Below are positions 18,122 through 24,772 of a DNA stretch of 40,884 bases, one piece after another (positions within the stretch are counted from its first letter, which is position 1; each line of letters opens with the position of its first letter). This DNA is from Candidatus Omnitrophota bacterium. GTDB lineage: Bacteria; Omnitrophota; Gorgyraeia; Zapsychrales; Zapsychraceae. The stretch is taken from NCBI GenBank assembly GCA_015233115.1, contig JADFYJ010000007.1:1-40884 (forward strand), read 5' to 3'. The position numbers were made by a program, and so were the translations under genes. Under the pieces are notes generated by a model. It saw only the letters and a list, made by a program, of their open reading frames with translations. It was not told the DNA's origin and made no database searches.

Positions 18122-19080
18122 TCATTCCATCCTTGTATTTTATCCAATGTCTGGCGGATATCTTCAAAATTTATCATCTGCATTAAATCACACCGCAATT
18201 TTGCCGCGTGAGGAAAACCATGTAAATAGCCCGAATAATGCTTACGAAAAGTAATCACGCCATGAGCCTCACCTTTATATTTTACTGATAATTGCAGGTG
18301 TTCAAGACATATTTTAATTTTTTCTTTCCAGGGCTTAATCGGAGGGATTTTTCCGGTTTTTAAAAATTCTTTTATTTCCTGAAATATCCAAGGATCCGCG
18401 ACAGCTTGCCGACCGACCATGACCCCATCACAGCCCAGATCAAATAAAAATTTCGCATCCTGCGGCGTTTTCACATCCCCATTGCCGATAAGAGGGATGA
18501 CGATTTTTTTACGGATTTCTTCCAACCACTTCCAATCCGCCTTTCCTTTATAACCCTGATTCCGCGTGCGGCAATGCACAGTCAATGCTTGCGCCCCGAC
18601 TTGTTCCACCATTTTTGCCACATCTAAAATAACAATACTATCCTGATCCCAACCTAATCGCGTCTTTACTGTGACTGGTACAGAGACGGATTTAACAACC
18701 GCCTGAACGATCTTTTCGAAATGAGGGAGGTCTTTTAAAAGCGCGGCACATTCTCCTCGACTGACATGGCTTTTAGACCAACATCCGGCATTGATATCGA
18801 TAAAATCCGGCGCAAACTGCTCAACCTTTTGAGCGGCCCGTACCATCGAATCAATATGGCTTCCAAAAATTTGTATACCGATCGGTCGTTCTTCTTCAAA
18901 TATGGTCACTTTTTTATCCGCTTTGGCAATATCACGGATCAAAGCTTCACAACTCGTGAATTCCGTAAAAACCATATCCGCGCCGAGCCTGCGCATGATA
19001 GCCCGGAAAGGAGCATCAGTCACATTCTCCATGGGCGCCATGATCAATGGTTTATCTATATCCAATTTTCCGAGTTTCAT
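18118..19080 (-). CDS. dus: tRNA-dihydrouridine synthase, DusB-like
   Basis: FMN/NADPH enzyme reducing uridines in tRNA. 320 residues from ATG at 19080, chosen because GGTAAGG sits before it; a longer frame from 19122 would translate a strong hairpin. Seen: APMENVTDAPFR, FTEFTS, QIFGS, DINAGCWSKSHVSRGECAALL with the catalytic Cys, VKTRLGWD, VHCRTRNQGYKGKADW, GNGDV and DGVMVGRQA for FMN-phosphate binding. The active-site GCW replaces the usual GCP, a small oddity. Divergent from mtaB, with overlapping core promoters. Confidence 0.93.
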   Translation of the reverse strand: MKLGKLDIDKPLIMAPMENVTDAPFRAIMRRLGADMVFTEFTSCEALIRDIAKADKKVTIFEEERPIGIQIFGSHIDSMVRAAQKVEQFAPDFIDINAGCWSKSHVSRGECAALLKDLPHFEKIVQAVVKSVSVPVTVKTRLGWDQDSIVILDVAKMVEQVGAQALTVHCRTRNQGYKGKADWKWLEEIRKKIVIPLIGNGDVKTPQDAKFLFDLGCDGVMVGRQAVADPWIFQEIKEFLKTGKIPPIKPWKEKIKICLEHLQLSVKYKGEAHGVITFRKHYSGYLHGFPHAAKLRCDLMQMINFEDIRQTLDKIQGWNE

Positions 19081-19091
19081 AACCTTACCGT

Positions 19092-19130
19092 TGGACCACC
19101 GCGTCGGTGGTCCAAAGCCCACCGACGCGG
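19092..19130 (-). promoter_or_regulatory. Two mutually exclusive hairpins in the dus leader
   Basis: TGGACCACC (19092-19100) pairs with GGTGGTCCA (19106-19114). Alternatively CCGCGTCGGTGG (19099-19110) pairs perfectly with CCACCGACGCGG (19119-19130). The two pairings share bases, so the leader RNA can adopt one or the other a dozen bases before the dus start. Either a regulatory switch or a nested palindromic repeat. Confidence 0.55.
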
Positions 19131-19141
19131 AGATCCTTATC

Positions 19142-19190
19142 TTGCTTTTTAAAAGTTAATTTATTATACTGAGTAAAAATATTTAAGCAA
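19142..19190. promoter_or_regulatory. Overlapping antiparallel promoters for mtaB (+) and dus (-)
   Basis: Plus: TTGCTT 19142-19147, 17-bp spacer, TATACT 19165-19170. Minus: TTGCTT (complement of 19185-19190), 16-bp spacer, TATAAT (complement of 19163-19168). The two -10 hexamers overlap on opposite strands, so only one polymerase can open the site at a time. Confidence 0.7.
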
Positions 19191-19213
19191 CCATTTAACA
19201 ATGTACCTTATCG

Positions 19214-20500
19214 ATGTTACCAACAATTTACTTCCATACCTTCGGCTGCCGGCTTAATCAGGGGGAAACTTCTGTGCTTGAGGGGTTATTCAAAGCAGAA
19301 GGGTTTCCGATTGCGTCACAAAAAGAGCATGCCCAGATTTTTGTCATTAATACCTGCACCGTAACAGCGAAAGGCGACCTGGATACCAGGAAGCTAATCC
19401 ACCAAATTATCCGCATTAATAGCCAGGCTCAAATCGCGCTCATCGGGTGTCAATCGCAAACTCAAAAAAATGAATTATTTACTCATCCCAACATCCGTTG
19501 GGTTGTTGGCAATGCGCATAAAATGGAACTGGTAAATATTATAAAAAAATCATTAAACAATCAAGCACCCATGCTTATTGTCGATAATATCCCGAAACAT
19601 GCTTTTACCATACCCGTTACAGAACATAGCCGCAAACATACCCGTGCCAATATTAAAATTCAGGATGGATGTAATTATTTTTGTTCTTATTGCGAAGTTC
19701 CCTATGCGCGCGGACGCTCGCGAAGCCGGCTTTTCGACAATATAATGGAAGAGGCAAAACAGCTGGCCCAAAACGGATATAAAGAAATCATTCTGACCGG
19801 TGTTAACACCGGAACATATTCTTATGAGAATAAAAATCTCCTGGATGTCATCAAAGCTCTATCCACGATTCCGGGCATAGAGAGGATTAGAATATCGTCC
19901 ATCGAACCACAAACTGTTGATTTAAAAATTTTTGAATTCATGGCGCAAAATGATAAATTATGCCATCACCTGCATACACCGGCGCAAAGCTGTAATGACC
20001 GAATTTTAAAAGCCATGAATAGAGTCTACACATTCAAAGAATTTGAAAATTTTATTTCTCTTGTGATCCAAATGGTACCCGGCATCGGCATTGGAACAGA
20101 CATCATAGTTGGGTTTCCTGGAGAAACTGATGAAGAATTCGAAGACACATATGTTAAACTATCCAAACTGCCGCTCAGCTATATTCATGTATTCAGTTAT
20201 TCTCCCCGGAAATTAGCTAAGAGCAAAGATTTACCAAACCCTATTGCGCCAGCCATCATAAAAAAACGCAGTCAAAAAATTCTTCAACTCAGTTTAGCAA
20301 AACGTGAACATTTTTTTTCTTCGCTTCTTCACCAAAGCATTCCCGTTCTTTTTGAACAGCAAAAATCAGGCATCTGGAGCGGGTTAACCAGCCAATATGT
20401 CCGCGTCCTGGTAAAATCAAATGATAACTTAAAAAATAAAATTGTTCCTGTTCATTTAGAAAAAATTGAAGGGCAAAATATGATTGGCAGAATTTTTTAA
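19214..20500 (+). CDS. mtaB: MtaB-like tRNA methylthiotransferase (radical SAM)
   Basis: 428 residues, typical of the MiaB/MtaB family that adds a methylthio group to modified A37 of tRNA. The N-terminal UPF0004 domain begins FHTFGCRLNQGETSVLEG with INTCTVT and IGCQSQ supplying the second-cluster cysteines. The radical-SAM motif is DGCNYFCSYCEVPYARGRSRS. Later GVNTGTY, SSIEPQTV, HLHTPAQS, TDIIVGFPGETDEEF and HVFSYSPR follow, and a TRAM-like C-terminus (VRVLVKS...NMIGRI). The TFGCRLNQ start and RGRSRS favour MtaB (t6A) over MiaB (i6A). No ribosome site is evident before ATG 19214; leader about 37 nt. Confidence 0.9.
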   Translation: MLPTIYFHTFGCRLNQGETSVLEGLFKAEGFPIASQKEHAQIFVINTCTVTAKGDLDTRKLIHQIIRINSQAQIALIGCQSQTQKNELFTHPNIRWVVGNAHKMELVNIIKKSLNNQAPMLIVDNIPKHAFTIPVTEHSRKHTRANIKIQDGCNYFCSYCEVPYARGRSRSRLFDNIMEEAKQLAQNGYKEIILTGVNTGTYSYENKNLLDVIKALSTIPGIERIRISSIEPQTVDLKIFEFMAQNDKLCHHLHTPAQSCNDRILKAMNRVYTFKEFENFISLVIQMVPGIGIGTDIIVGFPGETDEEFEDTYVKLSKLPLSYIHVFSYSPRKLAKSKDLPNPIAPAIIKKRSQKILQLSLAKREHFFSSLLHQSIPVLFEQQKSGIWSGLTSQYVRVLVKSNDNLKNKIVPVHLEKIEGQNMIGRIF

Positions 20501-20511
20501 AATTCTGTTTC

Positions 20512-20540
20512 TTAACTTTTATTTCGTGCTATCTTATATT
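20512..20540 (+). promoter_or_regulatory. Promoter of the PKD protein gene
   Basis: TTAACT 20512-20517, 17-bp spacer, TATATT 20535-20540. Start near 20547, giving a ~40-nt leader with a GGAGAGAAG ribosome site. Confidence 0.6.
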
Positions 20541-20586
20541 TGTATATATTAATTATCTACCTAGTGTACGAATGGAGAGAAGTTAT

Positions 20587-22266
20587 ATGAAAAAACTGTT
20601 TTCCTGCTTTTGCCGGGTCTTGATTCTTTCTTTTCTTTTTCCTTTAATGATTTCCGCCGAAGAGGCTAAAACCCCTCTCACGAGTCAACGTTGTAATGTT
20701 TTTACTTTTGATTCGACCGGCTCGTATGATCCAGATAATCAAAGCCTTTCAATTCTATGGAATTTTGGCGATGGTCAAACCAGTACAGAAACGACTGTTG
20801 ATCATACTTACGAAAAATCCGGCGATTATACTGCCACTTTAACAGTCAAAAAAAATATTGATTCATCTGAATTTGCCCAATCAATCGCCACGCAAACTGT
20901 GCGGGCAAATATACCGCCTTATGCTACGTTTACCGCGCCTGAGGTAATTTGCTCAAACCAACCTGCTCTATTTGATGCAACCGCCAGCTATGATAAAATT
21001 ACCAAAGATTTAGGCTATGAGTGGGATTTTGGAGACACAACAAAAAATAATGGTTCTCCTGTTATTTCCAAAATTTACGCTAAAGGCGGAAAATATAAAG
21101 TCAGTTTAACTGTTGATGACAATCGAAAAACCGCTTGCAGTAAGAAAACTTTTGAGAAAGAAATAACTGTCAATAATCCACCAACGGCGAGTGCTGGTCC
21201 AGAAGAAGTTCTAAAATGCGTCAGCCAAGAAGCCGATTACGTTGTTAATTTCAGCGGGGCGAATTCAACTGATGTTAATAATGATAAACTGACTTATTTA
21301 TGGGATTTCGGCGATGGAGATTCCGCAGAAGGAATAGAAACTTCTCATAAATACAAAGACATTGGAAATTATGATGTTAAATTAATCGTCAAAGATAATA
21401 CCAACGTCGGCTGCGGAACCGCTGTTGCCTTCGAATCCGTTAAATTAAGCAAGGCACCACTCGCTGTTGCCGGAGAACCAGCTTTAGTTTGTCCTGGAGA
21501 ACCTGTTTCTTTTGACGGTAGTAAAAGTATAGTCTATAAAAAGGGAACAGTCTCTGCGAATTGGATTTTTGGGGATGGAGAAAGCAAAAATGGATTTACT
21601 ACGACCCATACATATATAAAACCAGGAACCTACCAGGCCACCTTAAGCATTGCCGATGAACTTAATAAAATGTGTCCAGAATCTAAAGCCACAAAAACCG
21701 TTACCGTCAATGCTGCACCTACCATATCACTGAAAGCAGAAGAATTTGTATGTTCAACTTCTCCCGTGCAATTCGAAGCATCAGCCAATGATCCAGATGG
21801 AGGAACATTAGAATATTATTGGAGTTTTGGTGACGGCGAAATCAGTAAGGGAGTATCCAAAATCGCTCACAAATATAATCAAGGCGGCGCTTACCGGGCC
21901 ACGGTCATTGTGGATGATAGCAAAGGCACCAATTGTTCCACCGCTACCGCGGAAGTTCAGGTTCGTGTTAATACCCCGCCTATCGCAGATGCCGGCCCTA
22001 ATAAAGTCCGTTGTGTTGGTATCGAAACCGAATTCAATGCTTCAGCTTCCAGCGATCCTGATGGGGATCATCTGACCTATGTCTGGGATTTTGGCGATGG
22101 AACAAAAGCGTCCGGCCCTATCGTCAAACATTCATTTGTCAAAAGCGGTAAATACAATGTCAATGTAACGGTCGATGATAACTCCGGATCCCCGTGCAGT
22201 CACTCATCTGCTGGTTTTGTAACTGAAGTTAATGCCAAACCAGTACCGGTGATGAACATTAGGTAA
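20587..22266 (+). CDS. Secreted protein of six PKD domains
   Basis: 559 residues from ATG 20587 (GGAGAGAAG just upstream; an in-frame ATG at 20572 is part of that site). Signal peptide ~1-24. Then six PKD (Ig-like) domains of about 88 residues, marked by WNFGDGQTS, WDFGDTTKN, WDFGDGDSA, WIFGDGESK, WSFGDGEIS and WDFGDGTKA. Domains 2-6 each carry one Cys near the first strand and one before the last strand (ICSNQP/TACSKK and so on), suggesting a disulfide per domain and an extracytoplasmic site. No enzyme domain, anchor or membrane helix follows. It stops at VNAKPVPVMNIR, which matches the linker leading into another PKD domain. Probably an adhesion, spacer or surface role; partner unknown. Confidence 0.88.
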   Translation: MKKLFSCFCRVLILSFLFPLMISAEEAKTPLTSQRCNVFTFDSTGSYDPDNQSLSILWNFGDGQTSTETTVDHTYEKSGDYTATLTVKKNIDSSEFAQSIATQTVRANIPPYATFTAPEVICSNQPALFDATASYDKITKDLGYEWDFGDTTKNNGSPVISKIYAKGGKYKVSLTVDDNRKTACSKKTFEKEITVNNPPTASAGPEEVLKCVSQEADYVVNFSGANSTDVNNDKLTYLWDFGDGDSAEGIETSHKYKDIGNYDVKLIVKDNTNVGCGTAVAFESVKLSKAPLAVAGEPALVCPGEPVSFDGSKSIVYKKGTVSANWIFGDGESKNGFTTTHTYIKPGTYQATLSIADELNKMCPESKATKTVTVNAAPTISLKAEEFVCSTSPVQFEASANDPDGGTLEYYWSFGDGEISKGVSKIAHKYNQGGAYRATVIVDDSKGTNCSTATAEVQVRVNTPPIADAGPNKVRCVGIETEFNASASSDPDGDHLTYVWDFGDGTKASGPIVKHSFVKSGKYNVNVTVDDNSGSPCSHSSAGFVTEVNAKPVPVMNIR

Positions 22267-22271
22267 ATTTT

Positions 22272-22306
22272 GTAGCGTATGTAGTATGTGGCATGTCGCA
22301 TGTAGG
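22272..22306 (+). repeat. Tandem heptamers (ATGTAGY family)
   Basis: Five units in 7-bp register: GTAGCGT, ATGTAGT, ATGTGGC, ATGTCGC, ATGTAGG. The array starts six bases after the PKD gene's stop codon. Confidence 0.75.
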
Positions 22307-22352
22307 AAGAACAAAAACACAACAATGAGAAAAATGCAATTGTCATACCCTA

Positions 22353-22380
22353 GTCATTCCAGTAGAAGTGGGAATCCAAG
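22353..22380. repeat. REP-like imperfect palindrome
   Basis: GTCATTCC, nine bases, GGGAATCCAAG. Same general design as the palindrome inside the giant gene at 8890-8920 read on the other strand (GTCAT-CCCC...GGGG-ATC). Confidence 0.6.
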
Positions 22381-22602
22381 AAAAAAATATATAACTGATA
22401 ACTGTTCACAGACGACCAACAATAGTACTCGATATGAGAGTATATAAGGCCCTCGGGGATGATAAATTATAATTTTTTGCTGAATATTACTGATCCAGGA
22501 AGACTAATAATCCTATTGATTTAAGTTTGATCATTTACGCATGCGTTATTTTATATGTTTTACTTTTCATATTTCCTTTCATAAATATTTTTTTAATTTT
22601 TA

Positions 22603-22625
22603 CTACATACGACATGCTACATACG
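22603..22625 (-). repeat. Inverted copy of the ATGTAGY heptamer array
   Basis: CTACATA, CGACATG, CTACATA, CG: on the minus strand this reads CGTATGTAG-CATGTCG-TATGTAG, the same units as 22272-22306 in opposite orientation. Confidence 0.7.
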
Positions 22626-22655
22626 TTTATATACAAACCAGACAGGAGTAATTAA

Positions 22656-23726
22656 ATGGATTGGAAAGACCTTAAACCCGGCGATATCATTAACCACCGC
22701 AATTTGCATAGCGAAAAAGTTATTTTTACTTTAATCGGAATTATCGTGCTTTATTTTATTACCAGCAGTTGTTTTGTTTATATTAAGCCCAATGAATACG
22801 GAATTAAACAGGTCAACATCGGCGTTAAAACTGGTATTCATGAAAACATTTATAAAACTGGTTATCACTTTCTTATGCCTTTTGGCTGCGAAATGATGCA
22901 CCGCTTTCCCCGCGATATTCAAGTCTTTGAATTAACCAATAACGAGATCACCGCGTCCTATAATGCCCGCAGAGAAAAAGCAGCACATATTCAAACCTCT
23001 GACGGTTTTTTTGTTGACGTCGACGTCACAATTCTATATCACATTATAGATCCCTATAAAGTCATATCCACGGTTGGGCCAGGGAAACTCTATGAAGATA
23101 ATGGCATCATACCCAAAGTGGAACCAAAATTAAAAGAAGCTTTGGGTGAAATGACGACTGAAGAATTTTATAATAGCCCTTTGCGCGTTAAAAAAACCGA
23201 AAAAGCGAAACAATTGCTCAATGACGAACTCAATCCTGAAGGAATCGTGGTAGACCATGTGCTGGTGAGATACTTTAGATATAGTGAAGAATTACAAAAA
23301 AATATCGAAGAAAAAAAATTAAAAGACCAGCTGGTGTTTACAAATCAATCTAAAACCAAAGCCTCGGCAGAACAAGCTCTGGTAACAAAAGTCCGGCAGG
23401 AAGGTGAAGCCAATATCAAAGTCAAACTCGAAGAAGGCAAGGCTTATATGGTCAAAAAGAACGCTGATCGCGATCTATACGTCCGCACCCAAAAAGCCAA
23501 TGCTGATCTGTTGATGAGTCTGGCTGAAGCCAAAAAGACTGAACTTATTAATCAAGCATATCAAAACCAAGGTTCAGAAAATTTAATTGGATTAAAAATG
23601 GCGGATGTATACAAAGGACTGGATGTGATCATGCTCCCCTCGACCGGAACCAACGGCATGAATCCTTTAAATTTGGATAAAACAATGCAATTATTTGGTG
23701 TTAAATCTGCTGAAAAGAAAGAATAG
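22656..23726 (+). CDS. SPFH/band-7 membrane protein (HflK/prohibitin-like), first of a pair
   Basis: 356 residues. ACAGGAG ribosome site. One membrane helix (~25-45, IFTLIGIIVLYFITSSCFVY) followed at once by the band-7 start VYIKPNEYGIKQVN. The SPFH core runs to ~190 (VDVDVTILYHIIDPYKVI; ALGEMTTEEFY), then a charged coiled-coil arm (~195-310) with EKKLKDQ and QEGEAN repeats. Family members form large rings around membrane proteases or organise membrane domains. The next gene is a second SPFH protein 2 nt downstream, so a hetero-oligomer as in HflK/HflC is likely. No protease gene is adjacent; the neighbour is a Ca2+-ATPase. Confidence 0.88.
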   Translation: MDWKDLKPGDIINHRNLHSEKVIFTLIGIIVLYFITSSCFVYIKPNEYGIKQVNIGVKTGIHENIYKTGYHFLMPFGCEMMHRFPRDIQVFELTNNEITASYNARREKAAHIQTSDGFFVDVDVTILYHIIDPYKVISTVGPGKLYEDNGIIPKVEPKLKEALGEMTTEEFYNSPLRVKKTEKAKQLLNDELNPEGIVVDHVLVRYFRYSEELQKNIEEKKLKDQLVFTNQSKTKASAEQALVTKVRQEGEANIKVKLEEGKAYMVKKNADRDLYVRTQKANADLLMSLAEAKKTELINQAYQNQGSENLIGLKMADVYKGLDVIMLPSTGTNGMNPLNLDKTMQLFGVKSAEKKE

Positions 23727-23728
23727 CC

Positions 23729-24766
23729 ATGAAAAAAAATTATATGACGGTTTTATTAATTGTGGCAATTTTCATTTTCATATTTGCTTTATTTTTCCCG
23801 CATCAAACTCATTCAACAGAAGTGGGGGTACGCGTCATTAAATGGTCACCTATCGCGCCTCAAGGCGTGGTTCAAGAAGTCTACGCACCCGGCGCGACTT
23901 ATTTTTTCCCGCCGATCATTAATGGCTGGCACACTTATGATACCAAACTCCAGAACATGGAAATGACCGCGCAAAATGATAAAGGGTCCCGCTCCGGAGA
24001 TGACGCGTTAATTTTTAAAACTATTGACGGGAACGATATCGCTTTAGATGTTATTATTGCTTACCGTATTGATCCTAAAAAAGCTCCCTACATCCTACAA
24101 AATTCGGGTTTTAGCAATGAAGAGGTTGAAGAACGTCTCGTGCGCCCCATCACCCGTAACGTCACCAGGGAACTCTTTGGGGAATTAAAAACTGAAGATT
24201 TTTATATTGCCAATAAACGTACCGAAAAAGCAGAATTAGCAAAACAAGACCTGAACCAGATCCTTAATCCGTATGGAATTATCGTCGAAAATGTTTTGCC
24301 TAAAGACTATCGCTTTAATGGCGCTTATCAAAAAGCCATTGAAGATAAAAAAGTCGCGGATCAAATGGCTGAACGTTTTAAATCAGAAACAAAAGCGACA
24401 GTCGAAGAATATAATGAGCGGGTACAACTCGCCCAAGGCGAGGTCAATAAAATGATCGCGGATGTGGACGGAGAATATCTCAAAGCCAAAATCTCCGCGG
24501 ACGCTTATTATGACCAGCAATCCAAAATCGCCAAAGCCATTGAAGCGGAAGGGATCGCGCAAGCTCAAGGCATCAAAAAAATGGTGGAAGCCTTAAACAG
24601 CTCCGGCGGCACCACCATGGTTAAGATGAAAATGGCGGAAGCATTGATCGGTAAAAAAATCTATCTTTTACCTTTTGGAGAAGGAAACGGCATTGATTTA
24701 AAAACGACTAATGTCAATGATTTATTGCAATTATACGGTGTACAGCAAGCGAGCCAAAACAAATAA
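23729..24766 (+). CDS. SPFH/band-7 membrane protein, second of a pair
   Basis: 345 residues; starts two bases after the previous stop. Short cytoplasmic N-terminus (MKKNYM), one membrane helix (~5-24), then the band-7 domain (VGVRVIKWSPIAPQG; IALDVIIAYRIDPKKAPYIL; RELFGELKTEDFY; ILNPYGIIVENVLPKDY) and a coiled-coil arm (~200-300; EDKKVADQMAERFKSET, then an Ala/Glu/Gln-rich part AIEAEGIAQAQGIKK). Both proteins end alike (DLLQLYGV here, KTMQLFGV in the first), so they are paralogues. Probably assembles with its partner into a membrane ring. Confidence 0.88.
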   Translation: MKKNYMTVLLIVAIFIFIFALFFPHQTHSTEVGVRVIKWSPIAPQGVVQEVYAPGATYFFPPIINGWHTYDTKLQNMEMTAQNDKGSRSGDDALIFKTIDGNDIALDVIIAYRIDPKKAPYILQNSGFSNEEVEERLVRPITRNVTRELFGELKTEDFYIANKRTEKAELAKQDLNQILNPYGIIVENVLPKDYRFNGAYQKAIEDKKVADQMAERFKSETKATVEEYNERVQLAQGEVNKMIADVDGEYLKAKISADAYYDQQSKIAKAIEAEGIAQAQGIKKMVEALNSSGGTTMVKMKMAEALIGKKIYLLPFGEGNGIDLKTTNVNDLLQLYGVQQASQNK

Positions 24767-24772
24767 CACAAC

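Larger units (their letters stand above)
22267..22655. other. 389-bp non-coding gap filled with repeats
   Basis: No credible gene is seen. It holds a plus-oriented heptamer array near the left end, a REP-like palindrome, AT-rich DNA in the middle and an inverted heptamer array at the right end just before the SPFH gene's ribosome site. The outer arrays are inverted copies of the same unit, so the whole gap could fold back as one large hairpin or mark an inserted repeat element. Confidence 0.6.

Noticed and set aside
19081-19122. Extended N-terminus of the dihydrouridine synthase
   Set aside because: It would translate the GC-rich hairpin (MGFGPPTRWSNGK), which has no counterpart in the family.
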